Source: Peptococcaceae bacterium BRH_c23
Lineage (GTDB): Bacteria; Bacillota_B; Desulfitobacteriia; Desulfitobacteriales; Desulfitobacteriaceae
NCBI GenBank assembly: GCA_000961805.1
Contig: LADV01000333.1
Coordinates: 1 to 12,170 of the forward strand
Reading direction: 5' to 3'
DNA length: 12,170 bases
Under the pieces are notes generated by a model. It was not told the origin of the DNA and made no database searches. It worked only from the letters and a program-made list of their open reading frames with translations. Within the stretch, counting starts at the first letter, position 1. Every line of letters begins with the position of its first letter. The position numbers and the translations under genes are program-made. This document shows, one piece after another, positions 1-7,070 of this stretch.

Positions 1-65
1 TTAATTTCAGCCGCGATTACATGCGGCGTGCGTCCGCTGATGACATCAGGTACTGTATCAGGCAT
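1..65 (-). CDS. 5' end of a DUF3102-like protein (partial)
   Basis: An ATG at 65 opens a frame that runs without a stop off the left edge (21 complete codons). It is preceded by a good ribosome binding site, AAGGAG at 76-81, ten bases upstream. The visible residues start MPDTVPDVISGRTPHVIAAE. The TPHVIAAEI segment resembles, from memory, the conserved start of DUF3102 proteins of Clostridia, which go on to a region about the 'iEIGRRLvEAK' helix; that continuation is outside the window. DUF3102 has no established function. It lies directly downstream of the structured element at 111-263, which would be its leader if both are on one transcript. The gene assignment rests on about 20 residues, so the existence of the gene is more certain than its family. 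Confidence 0.5.
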   Translation of the reverse strand, partial: MPDTVPDVISGRTPHVIAAEI

Positions 66-110
66 GATATCCACACTCCTTGAGGCTAATTTTACTCATA
101 GGATATGTGG

Positions 111-263
111 CCAGGCTTAAGAGTGTGACAACCTCAGTCGTCAGGCTTTTTAATCTAGGGAGTACCCCAGCGGGAGCCTTCGCGTTCATCTTATTTTTCT
201 TTACTATGTAACAACCTGGACGGCCATAACATAAGATACTGTATCCCCGGCGTTTAAGCCTGG
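111..263. ncRNA. Candidate structured RNA with 10-bp closing stem
   Basis: The ends are perfectly complementary over 10 bp: CCAGGCTTAA at 111-120 and TTAAGCCTGG at 254-263. Inside, read on the minus strand, lie further helices: ATCTTAT with ATAAGAT (7 bp), AGGCT with AGCCT, and TGACGAC with GTTGTCA closing a TGAG tetraloop. In that last helix the minus strand gives a G-U pair where the plus strand would give an A-C mismatch, which favours minus-strand transcription as a leader of the DUF3102-like gene 45 nt further on. Against this, a hairpin with a T-rich tail (279-319) lies just beyond the element in the plus direction, as expected for a plus-strand small RNA. I do not recognise a riboswitch class with certainty. 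raiA-type RNAs are one family worth testing. Confidence 0.45.
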
Positions 264-278
264 GGCGGATCGAAAAGG

Positions 279-319
279 GAAGAAACCCGCTGCTCTTTAA
301 GAGTTCAGCGGGCTTCTTC
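279..319 (-). terminator. Long hairpin, probable (bidirectional) terminator
   Basis: Fourteen-base arms (279-292 and 306-319) pair through a 13-nt spacer that itself contains the small palindrome CTCTTTAAGAG. The single non-Watson-Crick position is a G-U pair on the minus strand and an A-C mismatch on the plus strand. On the minus strand the stem ends in GGGTTTCTTCCCTTTT, and on the plus strand in CTTCTTCTTTATT, so it could stop transcription either way. The most likely role is to end the cyclophilin-aminotransferase transcript, whose stop codon is 145 nt upstream. Confidence 0.6.
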
Positions 320-463
320 TTTATTGTCATTATCCTATTCAAGATATGAAAGTGGTGCCTTAATCAAAAGCTTACTTTTTCGGAGGTTTCTCAGGCACCG
401 GTCCCTCTTTTCGAGACCCTTGCCTTTTTAGGTCTAACTCTACAATTTTGCAATAATCCTATT
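320..463. other. Intergenic stretch, little structure
   Basis: There is no coding frame with a ribosome binding site here. A 7-bp inverted repeat, GGTGCCT (354-360) with AGGCACC (393-399), encloses a 32-nt loop, and there is a near-repeat of 14 bases (TCATTATCCTATTC at 327-340 and CAATAATCCTATTC at 451-464, differing at two positions). Neither is convincing as a known regulatory element. Confidence 0.3.
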
Positions 464-1633
464 CTATTGTTTCCCTAAAAATCTCTGAATTCTCCCAACT
501 GCTTCCCGCAGAACACTTTCTTCTTGAACCATCGCGATTCGCACATAGCCTTCACCGTGATCCCCAAACGCCAGCCCTGGCACCACAATCACGCCCGCTT
601 CACGAGCCAACTCCCTGGCAAAGGTTACCGAGTCTTGTTTTGTCGGTACTGGTGCCCAGATAAACATTGAACCTTTAGGAATTGGTATATTCCAACCTGC
701 TGAGGCACAGCCCTCGATTAAAATATCCCGTCGCCTTTGATAAGCATTCCTATTTTCTTCGACTGAGTCCTGCACAGAACTGAGAGCAAACGCACCGGCC
801 TTTAATACCGGGGCAAACACTCCATAATCAATATTCGATTTGAGTTGAGAGAGAGTTCCTATGACGTCAGCATTTCCAACGACAAACCCTAACCGCGCCC
901 CGGCTAAATTGTACGTTTTAGAGACAGAGTGAAATTCAATTCCGACCTCTTTTGCCCCTCGAACTTGCAAAAAGCTCACAGGTCGATATCCTTCAAAGGC
1001 TAATTCAGAATAAGCTACATCATGGCAAATGAGAAGATCGTACTCCTTTGCGAACTCCACAACCTCTTCAAAAAATGAAAGAGTGGCCACTGCTGCAGTG
1101 GGGTTATTCGGATAATTCAAAAGCATGAGTTTCGCTTTACGGGCTATGTCTGGATCAATCTTGCGGAGATCTGGCAAAAAGCCATTTTCCTCTAATAGTG
1201 GGACCGCAACTTTCTCTCCACCGGCCAGTATCAGACCCGCGGTATAAATCGGATATCCTGGATCAGGAATTAATGCCATATCGCCTGGATCTATATAAGC
1301 TAAGAAAATGTGAGCCAGTCCATCCTGAGAACCCATTAGAGGAAGTACCTCAGTTTCGGAATTCAGCGACACTCCAAATCGATCTAGATACCATGCTGCA
1401 CAAACCTTGCGAAATTCTTCTGTTCCTCGAGTGAGGGTATAGCCATATTGGGTTTCGTCAAGAACGGCCTGACTGAGAACCTGGCGGATTTCCATAGCTG
1501 GGGCTCGATCCGGACTTCCAATACTTAGATTAATTAATACTTTTCCCTCTTTTTCTAGTTCCTTTTTTAAGTTGTCCATTTCCGTAAAAACTGACGCTCC
1601 TAAACCTTCTAGACGTTTCGCTGGTTTGTACAT
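464..1633 (-). CDS. Class I PLP aminotransferase, LL-diaminopimelate aminotransferase-like
   Basis: This 389-residue fold-type I aminotransferase is the family's usual length. Visible hallmarks are GSQDGLAH (101-108), NYPNNPT with the PLP-contacting Asn177, HDVAYSE with Asp205 and Tyr208, the Schiff-base lysine Lys239 in SVSKTYN, Arg247 in AGARLGF, and Arg365 in GYVRIAM, the expected substrate alpha-carboxylate ligand. It resembles the shorter DapL2/AspC-like group annotated in Firmicutes as LL-diaminopimelate or aspartate aminotransferase; the true amino acid partner cannot be told from sequence. It is cytoplasmic. The ATG at 1633 overlaps the TAA of the cyclophilin gene by one base (TAATG), with GGAGGT twelve bases before the ATG, so the two are co-transcribed and probably translationally coupled. 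No functional link to a peptidyl-prolyl isomerase is obvious. Confidence 0.88.
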   Translation of the reverse strand: MYKPAKRLEGLGASVFTEMDNLKKELEKEGKVLINLSIGSPDRAPAMEIRQVLSQAVLDETQYGYTLTRGTEEFRKVCAAWYLDRFGVSLNSETEVLPLMGSQDGLAHIFLAYIDPGDMALIPDPGYPIYTAGLILAGGEKVAVPLLEENGFLPDLRKIDPDIARKAKLMLLNYPNNPTAAVATLSFFEEVVEFAKEYDLLICHDVAYSELAFEGYRPVSFLQVRGAKEVGIEFHSVSKTYNLAGARLGFVVGNADVIGTLSQLKSNIDYGVFAPVLKAGAFALSSVQDSVEENRNAYQRRRDILIEGCASAGWNIPIPKGSMFIWAPVPTKQDSVTFARELAREAGVIVVPGLAFGDHGEGYVRIAMVQEESVLREAVGRIQRFLGKQ

Positions 1634-2319
1634 TATTTCTTAATTACCTCCGGCTCACCATAGTTGACACCTAAGGTGTCGACCGTCACACTCTTCATGA
1701 CCTGGTCTTGATTAGGTTTATCCTTTGCCTTTTCACCACTCGGAGTATTGACTATTTTATCCACAGTCTCCATGCCACTAATCACTTTACCAAAGGAGGC
1801 ATATTCTTTGTCTAAGCTCGGATAAGTCGCTGCCATGATAAAAAATTGGGAGCCTGCTGAGTCTTTACTTTGCGGTGTTCTGCCCATCGAGATCACGCCA
1901 CGTTCATGCTTCAGATTATTTTCAAAACCGTTATTCGTAAATTCTCCCTTAATGCTATAACCTGGTCCCCCAGTACCATTTCCGTTCGGATCTCCGCCTT
2001 GAATCATAAACCTGGGAATTACTCGATGAAAGATCAACCCGTTATAAAACCCCTTTTGAGCCAAAGATATAAAGCTTTTCACAGTATTAGGAGCGACATT
2101 AGGATAAAGCTCCACTTTGATCTGCTCTCCGCTTTCCATAGTAATTGTGACAATCGGATTATTCTTGACAGTGGGTGTCTCCACTTTACTTTGAGTTTGA
2201 GTATCATCTTTATTCGGAGGTGGTGAACTGACAGTATTAGGGGTCTGTGATCCGCACCCAATGGTTGCTAGGATTAAAACAAACGCAAAAAATAATAACC
2301 CGTATTTAAGCTTCTTCAT
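1633..2319 (-). CDS. Cyclophilin-type peptidyl-prolyl isomerase, probable lipoprotein
   Basis: It catalyses cis-trans isomerisation of prolyl bonds, probably in proteins outside the membrane. I start it at 2319 (228 residues), not at an earlier in-frame start at 2433, because GGAGGG lies seven bases before this ATG and the protein then begins with a classic signal peptide: MKKLKYGLLF, a hydrophobic stretch, and a candidate lipobox ending in Cys22 (TIGC; Thr at -3 is less usual than Leu). A Pro/Thr/Ser/Gln-rich linker (about 24-55) precedes the cyclophilin domain (about 56-216). Catalytic residues match CypA: Arg99 and Phe104 and Gln107 in FHRVIPRFMIQGGD, then GSQFFIM (157-162). The position of CypA Trp121 is Ser168, which predicts weak cyclosporin binding. 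It is first in a two-gene transcript with the aminotransferase. Confidence 0.9.
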   Translation of the reverse strand: MKKLKYGLLFFAFVLILATIGCGSQTPNTVSSPPPNKDDTQTQSKVETPTVKNNPIVTITMESGEQIKVELYPNVAPNTVKSFISLAQKGFYNGLIFHRVIPRFMIQGGDPNGNGTGGPGYSIKGEFTNNGFENNLKHERGVISMGRTPQSKDSAGSQFFIMAATYPSLDKEYASFGKVISGMETVDKIVNTPSGEKAKDKPNQDQVMKSVTVDTLGVNYGEPEVIKK

Positions 2320-2364
2320 AATTCTTCCCTCCAATAATTCTCTAGCTACCGATCTACCCATAAT

Positions 2365-2373
2365 AGTATACCA
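2365..2373 (-). promoter_or_regulatory. Extended -10 promoter for the cyclophilin gene
   Basis: On the minus strand TGGTATACT fits the extended -10 pattern TGnTATAAT with one mismatch. No good -35 sits 16-18 bases upstream, as is common for extended -10 promoters. Transcription would start roughly 40 nt before the chosen ATG at 2319, which also supports that start over 2433, since the latter lies upstream of the promoter. Confidence 0.5.
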
Positions 2374-2379
2374 TCTTTT

Positions 2380-2433
2380 CAAGTACAAGTTATACAAGTC
2401 AGGGAAGGTTCTTGACTTGAACTTGACTTGCAT
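2380..2433. repeat. CAAGT/ACTTG repeat cluster upstream of the promoter
   Basis: Three CAAGT words (2380-2400) face four CTTG words (2411-2430). The core is a perfect 7-bp inverted repeat, CAAGTCA (2395-2401) and TGACTTG (2413-2419). It lies just upstream of the extended -10 of the cyclophilin gene and could be an operator or activator site; no regulator is identifiable. Confidence 0.35.
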
Positions 2434-2479
2434 ACTCTCTCATACCATGTTCAAACTCCAGCGCCAAACAGCGCGTTGA

Positions 2480-2510
2480 GAGCGAAGCAATTCAACCGTT
2501 CCACGCCCTC
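2480..2510 (-). repeat. Extra copy of the palindrome-end motif
   Basis: Read on the minus strand, this begins GAGGGCGTGG and ends GAATTGCTTCGCTC. It matches the minus-strand end of the large palindrome (GAGGGTGTG, then AAGTTGCTGCGCTC, at 2714-2736) apart from about six inserted bases and a few substitutions. It lies about 50 bases outside the palindrome, suggesting a second, degraded end of the same repeat family. Confidence 0.4.
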
Positions 2511-2556
2511 GTCGTTCCAACCACCGTCGTTCTAAGACCTACGTCGACCCCAGCCA

Positions 2557-2736
2557 GAGGGTGTGATTTTGCGAAGCGAACCCGTTAGGCAAAGTCGCGT
2601 CAACCAGGCTTAGATGACTCGGCACCAGAACGGCACAGGTTCACATTCTGAATAGCCCAGAGGTTTGCCGTTCTCGCCGAGTCATCAAGCATGGTAGCGA
2701 CGGCGCCGTGGGTGAGCGCAGCAACTTCACACCCTC
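2557..2736. repeat. 180-nt nested inverted-repeat element
   Basis: The outer arms are GAGGGTGTGA (2557-2566) and TCACACCCTC (2727-2736), a perfect 10 bp, and weaker similarity extends them to roughly 28 bases. Moving inward, ACCC/GGGT, GGC/GCC and GTCGC/GCGAC pair in order. Then come GATGACTCGGC (2613-2623) with GCCGAGTCATC (2676-2686), a perfect 11 bp, and AGAACGGC (2627-2634) with GCCGTTCT (2667-2674), a perfect 8 bp. The right end touches the permease stop codon at 2737. It is visibly GC-richer than its surroundings, has no supported coding frame and no T-tract. It may be a MITE-like mobile element remnant or a structured 3' RNA; in either case it would fold in the permease mRNA and could protect or stop it. 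Confidence 0.6.
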
Positions 2737-3882
2737 CTAATCTAAATTCTTCTTAAACTTCTTGGCTGCGATTCCCACCAAGATGATTGCAAATGCACAT
2801 AAGATGAGCGTGTCCTGCCAAAGGTACTCCATCCCTACCCCTTTGAGGAAAATTCCCCGCACGATTTCCAAAAAATACGTCAACGGAAATAATCCGCCTA
2901 TAACCTTTAAGAGAGTCGGCATCGTTTCCCGAGGAAAGATGAAGCCCGACAATAGAATCGAGGGCAAAATCAAGATGAACGTCATTTGCATGGCCTGAAG
3001 TTGAGTCCTAGCGACACTGGAGATCAACAGCCCGATGGCTAGAATGGTAAACAAAAAAATGGTGGATAAGAGCACCAGAAGGGGAATACTTCCTGCCGGC
3101 ATAACCCCAAACCAGAAAATCCCAGTCGCTAAAATTAAGGACAGAGAGACAAACCCGATCAACAAAAACGGGAGAAGCTTTCCCATCAGCAATTCAAGCG
3201 AACGAATAGGGGTAACGACCACTTGCTCCATGGTCCCACGTTCCTTTTCTCGAACAATCGAAAACGACGTTAACATAGTGATCACATTTTGCAGGATCAG
3301 ACCGATCAAGGCCGGAATGTTAAAGACCATCGACTTCATGTCCGGGTTGTACCAGACTCTGGTCTCGATATTAAGCGGCATGTTTGTACCCGCTGCCGCA
3401 CCTCTAGCAGCAAGCCGAACCCCCTGAATTTCCAAAGATTTATTCAGACCCAACATCTGAACCGCGGACATAGCCGCCCGAGCAACGGTAGGATCGGAGC
3501 CGTCGACTAAAACCTGTACATCACCCTGCCCATTATCCCTTTGTAACTCTTTGCCAAAATCAGGCGGGATAATGACTGCCACCCGAGCCTTACCACTATC
3601 CAGATAGCCTTCGATCTGATGATAACCTTGGACATAATCATCGGGATCTAAATATTGGGTGTTACGGATTGAGGTTATAAACTCACGACTATCGGTAGTT
3701 TGAGATTGATCCCAAACCACGGTAGGAAGGTGGTCTACATCCGTATTTACGGCATAACCAAACAGGAGGAGCATACCGATCGGCATAACAATCGCCATGA
3801 TTAAGCTGGCGCGATCTCGTCGGATATGGATGAATTCCTTTCTCAAGACTGCTAAAAAACGTACCCAGGAAAATCTTCCCAT
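2737..3882 (-). CDS. ABC-2 type efflux permease
   Basis: This is the membrane subunit of an ABC exporter, 381 residues, of the YbhS/YbhR/YhhJ type. One transmembrane helix (about 27-45) is followed by a long extracytoplasmic domain (about 50-185) and then five helices (about 188-208, 232-255, 265-290, 300-317, 355-372). The family segment VREKERGTMEQVVVTP (210-225) follows the second helix. Its ATG overlaps the ATPase stop by one base (TAATG), so the two subunits are translated together. With the adaptor and ATPase upstream it should export a small hydrophobic compound or drug; the substrate is unknown. Only one permease is present, so a homodimer is expected, unlike the E. coli YbhFSR system, which has two. 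Confidence 0.9.
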   Translation of the reverse strand: MGRFSWVRFLAVLRKEFIHIRRDRASLIMAIVMPIGMLLLFGYAVNTDVDHLPTVVWDQSQTTDSREFITSIRNTQYLDPDDYVQGYHQIEGYLDSGKARVAVIIPPDFGKELQRDNGQGDVQVLVDGSDPTVARAAMSAVQMLGLNKSLEIQGVRLAARGAAAGTNMPLNIETRVWYNPDMKSMVFNIPALIGLILQNVITMLTSFSIVREKERGTMEQVVVTPIRSLELLMGKLLPFLLIGFVSLSLILATGIFWFGVMPAGSIPLLVLLSTIFLFTILAIGLLISSVARTQLQAMQMTFILILPSILLSGFIFPRETMPTLLKVIGGLFPLTYFLEIVRGIFLKGVGMEYLWQDTLILCAFAIILVGIAAKKFKKNLD

Positions 3883-4655
3883 TAGCCTCGCCCCCCTTTC
3901 TTGAGGGTGAGATTGCGAGGATCATCCGAGGCTTCATGTTCAACGTAATAAATGAAAAGATCATCTAAATTATCTTTAGCCTCTCTTTTTTTCATATCGT
4001 CCGGCGAACCAAAGGCAATTAACCGCCCATAGAAAACAAAACCCAAGTAATCACAGGTTGCTGCTTCATCCATGTAGTGGGTGCTGACTAAAATCGTCAT
4101 TCCTTCTTTCGCTAACTGGTGGATCAAATCTAAGAAAATACGCCGTGAAACCGGGTCCACCCCAGCTGTCGGTTCATCAAGAATAAGCAATTGGGGATTA
4201 TGAAGTAACGCACAAGCTAAAGCCACTCTTTGCTTCCATCCACCTGAGAGGGAAGAGACTAACTGGGTGGTTCGCTCGCTCAAGCCGATCCGCTCAATGA
4301 CCCGCGCTTTCTGTTCTTGGGCTGCTTTTCCATGTAGACTGTATACCCCTGCATAGAAGTCAAGATTCTCACGCACGGTTAGATCTTCGTAGAGACTAAA
4401 CTTTTGGGACATATAGCCAATACGCTGTTTGATTTCCTCAGGTTGTGTCAAGACGTCATACCCCAACACAGTAGCCTGACCCTCTGTCGGAACCAAAACT
4501 CCACAAAGCATGCGGATGAGGGTTGTCTTCCCAGCACCATTTGGCCCGACAAAACCCATAATCTCTCCGGCAGGAAGTTGAAAGCTTACTCCTTGAACTG
4601 CCGTATACGTGCCAAACCGTTTGACCAAACCCTGGCAATCAATCGCCAAATTCAT
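3882..4655 (-). CDS. ABC transporter ATP-binding protein (drug-export type)
   Basis: This is the ATPase subunit of the exporter, 257 residues, with a single nucleotide-binding domain. Walker A is GPNGAGKTT (37-45), the Q-loop is Gln84 in YMSQ, the signature is LSGGW (136-140), Walker B is LLILDEP (156-162) and the switch histidine is His193 in STHYMDEA. The usual Q of the LSGGQ signature is Trp140, a tolerated variation. It resembles CcmA/YbhF-type ATPases that partner ABC-2 permeases. AAGGAG lies nine bases before the ATG. It sits 14 bases after the adaptor gene and overlaps the permease start by one base, so it is inside the TetR-controlled operon. Confidence 0.93.
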   Translation of the reverse strand: MNLAIDCQGLVKRFGTYTAVQGVSFQLPAGEIMGFVGPNGAGKTTLIRMLCGVLVPTEGQATVLGYDVLTQPEEIKQRIGYMSQKFSLYEDLTVRENLDFYAGVYSLHGKAAQEQKARVIERIGLSERTTQLVSSLSGGWKQRVALACALLHNPQLLILDEPTAGVDPVSRRIFLDLIHQLAKEGMTILVSTHYMDEAATCDYLGFVFYGRLIAFGSPDDMKKREAKDNLDDLFIYYVEHEASDDPRNLTLKKGGRG

Positions 4656-4669
4656 TTTGCCTCACTCCT

Positions 4670-5686
4670 TTACTCCAGGGTCACATCTGCTGGCATACCT
4701 GCTTTCAACTGGTCTTTACCTTCTGTAATGGTTATTTTAACAGCGTATACTGTCGTCGTTCGTTCTTCCTTTGTCTGGACGTTCTTCGGAGTAAATTCCG
4801 ATTGATTACTGATATATTGGATCTGTCCTTTAAACGTCTTGTCAGGGTATGAATCAGCCGCAATAGCAACCGTCCCGCCCATTTTTATCTGACTCAACTT
4901 GGCTCCCGGGATATATATTTTAATCCACAAATCATTGGGATCCAGAATCGTTACGAGGCTTGTGCCGGGATTGACAACTTGACCTAACTCAACATTTTGA
5001 TAGAGTACCTGGCCACTAACAGGACTTTTAATAATCAGCTTGCTTAAGCCCAGTTCTGCCGTCTTAATGGACTGAGCTGCAATATCAACAGCCGCTTTCT
5101 GAGCCTGAATGGTCGGTTGAGTATAACCAGCTTGGGCTTGGTCCAAACTGGCCTGTGCTACATTTACACTCGCTTGAGCGCTCAGATATTGGGCTTTTAA
5201 CGTATCAATTTTATTTTGCTGTGCATCCACAACCTGTTTACTAATAGCACCACTCTCGTATAGTTTTTGATTATTGACAAGATTATCTTCTTCAAATTTA
5301 AGATTCGGTTCCAGTGTAGCCATATTAGCCTTCGCCTGGCTCACCACTTGCTCAAGCCTACGGATTTCCTCCACTCGTGCCCCTCCTAAAAGGTCGTTGA
5401 GTTTAGCTTGGGCCTGAGTCTGTTGAATCTTCGCGATATCCAAGGAAATTTTAGCCTGACTGTCATCTAGTTTGGCAATAACGTCCCCTGTTTTTATGAC
5501 CTGACACTCACTGACTAGTAACTCGACGATTCTGCCGCCAAGCTCTGCTTGCACTGGAATTTCAGTTCCTTCAATCGTTCCAGAATACGTGTTTGAGTCT
5601 GCTGAACGGTTAAGATACCGCTCCCCCAAGACCGATAGGGTAATAAGAACTAGAATAATGACTAAGACTGCAGCCTTTTTTCTCAC
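4670..5686 (-). CDS. HlyD-family membrane fusion/adaptor protein of an ABC exporter
   Basis: This periplasmic-adaptor-like protein (338 residues) is anchored by an N-terminal helix (about 5-21). Half-lipoyl (biotinyl-like) segments at about 41-75 and 217-250 (SPVSGQVL) flank a long alpha-helical, Gln/Ala-rich coiled coil (about 76-216), and a beta-barrel follows. I chose the GTG start at 5686 because GGAGG lies nine bases upstream and the protein then starts MRKKAAVLVI, a normal signal anchor. An ATG at 5752 would add 22 residues with a weaker ribosome binding site, but it is only 15 bases after the TetR stop and cannot be excluded. In a single-membrane Firmicute such adaptors work outside the cytoplasmic membrane with the ABC subunits; the ABC genes follow directly. 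Confidence 0.88.
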   Translation of the reverse strand: MRKKAAVLVIILVLITLSVLGERYLNRSADSNTYSGTIEGTEIPVQAELGGRIVELLVSECQVIKTGDVIAKLDDSQAKISLDIAKIQQTQAQAKLNDLLGGARVEEIRRLEQVVSQAKANMATLEPNLKFEEDNLVNNQKLYESGAISKQVVDAQQNKIDTLKAQYLSAQASVNVAQASLDQAQAGYTQPTIQAQKAAVDIAAQSIKTAELGLSKLIIKSPVSGQVLYQNVELGQVVNPGTSLVTILDPNDLWIKIYIPGAKLSQIKMGGTVAIAADSYPDKTFKGQIQYISNQSEFTPKNVQTKEERTTTVYAVKITITEGKDQLKAGMPADVTLE

Positions 5687-5767
5687 GACTTCTCTCCTCC
5701 CTCTCCTTGAACTCAGACTATGTTTCCCTTCGTAAATCGCTAAGATTTGCATTGAGTTTTTACGTCC

Positions 5768-6397
5768 TTACTTAATGAGTAACCCATTAAAAAAGAGCTC
5801 TAGCATATTATCAGCCGCCTCATCGATTGTTTTTTCCGGAGATAAGCCTGGAAAAACGTGATTGAATATACCGTAAAACAGAACCATCGCCATAAAACTT
5901 CGCATCAGGGATAGAAACGGAAGAGGTCTAAAATCCCCCTGTTCTACACCCTTTTCGAACCAAGGCTTGACGATAGTAATACCCTGCTCTAGGATTCCTT
6001 GAAATAAGGCCTCTCTAACTTCGCTGTGGTACTGCGCTTCAGCAAACATAAAGCGAAAAAGCCCGTCATTTTCATTGATAAGCTCCAAGCGATTCTTCAG
6101 AAAACACCGGAAAAATTCCACTGGGGTTGCTTCTTTGTGTTCCTTGTCCAGATAGATGATCCCATCTAAGACTTTCGGTTTCAGAACCCCAACCAGCAAT
6201 TCCTTCTTAGTGGCAAAATGCCGAAAAATAGTCCCTTCAGCGACACCTGCTGCACGGGCTATTTCCGCAGTCGTTGAACCATTAAAACCTTTTTGTGTGA
6301 AAACCATCAGAGCTGCTTCAAGAATATCTTGACGCCGCTCTTCTGCTGTTTTCTTGCTACGGGTTTCCCGTTGCTTATTCTCTTGCTTTGACTTCAT
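5768..6397 (-). CDS. TetR/AcrR-family transcriptional repressor
   Basis: The protein has 209 residues. The N-terminal helix-turn-helix is clear: [13 protein letters not shown], then [20 protein letters not shown] (42-61) and KKELL. The larger C-terminal half is the ligand-binding, dimerisation part. I start at the ATG at 6397 because GGAGG sits five bases before it; a TTG at 6409 is in frame but lies upstream of that site. A basic, Lys/Arg/Gln-rich tail (1-23) precedes the fold. It is first in the operon with the adaptor and ABC exporter, downstream of a consensus promoter overlapped by an inverted repeat. The simplest model is an autoregulated repressor released by a substrate of the exporter. 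Confidence 0.92.
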   Translation of the reverse strand: MKSKQENKQRETRSKKTAEERRQDILEAALMVFTQKGFNGSTTAEIARAAGVAEGTIFRHFATKKELLVGVLKPKVLDGIIYLDKEHKEATPVEFFRCFLKNRLELINENDGLFRFMFAEAQYHSEVREALFQGILEQGITIVKPWFEKGVEQGDFRPLPFLSLMRSFMAMVLFYGIFNHVFPGLSPEKTIDEAADNMLELFFNGLLIK

Positions 6398-6433
6398 AAG
6401 CTCCTCCAAATTGTTAAATTCACCGCCAAATTT

Positions 6434-6459
6434 AAAATGAGTGATTACTCACTTATTTT
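6434..6459. promoter_or_regulatory. Probable TetR operator
   Basis: Arms AAAATGAGTGA (6434-6444) and TCACTTATTTT (6449-6459) are inverted repeats matching at 10 of 11 positions about a 4-bp centre. It covers the -10 box of the promoter of the tetR gene and lies about 37 bases before its start codon, an ideal place for a repressor. Confidence 0.65.
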
Positions 6460-6483
6460 ATCTATTCGTTGAACCTTTGTCAA
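6455..6483 (-). promoter_or_regulatory. Sigma-A promoter of the tetR-exporter operon
   Basis: On the minus strand a perfect -35 box TTGACA (6478-6483) is followed after exactly 17 bases by TAAAAT (6455-6460), one base from the -10 consensus. The -10 lies inside the operator-like inverted repeat. Confidence 0.75.
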
Positions 6484-6513
6484 TTATAATTATTAGTGGG
6501 TCAAGTTGCTAGT

Positions 6514-6549
6514 AAACAAAAGGCGCACATTAAGCTTTAATGCACGCCT
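6514..6549 (-). terminator. Intrinsic terminator of the mutase operon
   Basis: Read on the minus strand, a 13-bp stem (arms 6537-6549 and 6521-6533, two G-U pairs, AGC loop) is followed directly by TTTTGTTT. It lies about 80 bases after the small mutase subunit and separates it from the tetR promoter. Confidence 0.85.
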
Positions 6550-6629
6550 CGAGATCTTCATTTTTTTGGCAAACGGTTTTCTGATTACTTCACTGCACTT
6601 TATAAATATCCAATCCATCATTATTCCAA

Positions 6630-7049
6630 TCAGACAACGTCCGCATTACTAACCGCTAATCTAGCCTTGATCCAACTCACTATCTCCGTCGTGGTTGCCC
6701 CCGGGGTAAACAAGGCTTCGGCATGTCCAGCCTCTATAAGGGTCGCGATATCTTCCTCAGGGATTGTCCCTCCGCCCATCAGTAAGATGTCTTCAGCATT
6801 CTGCTCTTTCAGCAGTTCCTTAATTCTTGGGAAAATCGTCATGTGTGCCCCAGATAGAACACTGATTCCTATTAAATCGACATCTTCTTGGATCGCTGCT
6901 TCCACAAGTTGTTCCGGGGTTTGATGCAATCCTGAGTAGATGACTTCCATACCGGCATCACGCAGGGCCCGGGCGATCACTTTCGCACCCCGGTCATGTC
7001 CGTCTAAGCCTGGCTTACCCACCAAGACACGAATACGAGCCTTCTTCAT
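6630..7049 (-). CDS. icmB: Acyl-CoA mutase small subunit, B12-binding (isobutyryl-CoA mutase IcmB-like)
   Basis: This is the separate cobalamin-binding subunit of an adenosylcobalamin mutase. It has 139 residues, close to the roughly 136 remembered for Streptomyces IcmB. The base-off/His-on motif DGHDRG (16-21) has His18 as lower cobalt ligand, followed by SVL (64-66) and GGG (92-94), which hold the nucleotide tail. I start at ATG 7049 because GGAGGG lies six bases upstream; an in-frame GTG at 7064 precedes that site. It begins about 20 bases after the large subunit gene. On its own it would be called a methylmalonyl-CoA mutase C-terminal domain; the Icm reading comes from its partner. Confidence 0.88.
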   Translation of the reverse strand: MKKARIRVLVGKPGLDGHDRGAKVIARALRDAGMEVIYSGLHQTPEQLVEAAIQEDVDLIGISVLSGAHMTIFPRIKELLKEQNAEDILLMGGGTIPEEDIATLIEAGHAEALFTPGATTTEIVSWIKARLAVSNADVV

Positions 7050-7070
7050 AACGTTCCCTCCCACAATGTC

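Noticed and set aside
58..342. A 94-codon minus-strand open frame across the region before the DUF3102-like gene
   Set aside because: No ribosome binding site at its start, it overlaps the DUF3102-like start and ribosome binding site, its composition is not protein-like, and the DNA is better explained by base-paired helices.
2320..2433. A longer start for the cyclophilin at 2433
   Set aside because: It would put 38 non-signal residues before a clear signal peptide, it runs through the likely promoter, and the strong ribosome binding site serves the ATG at 2319.
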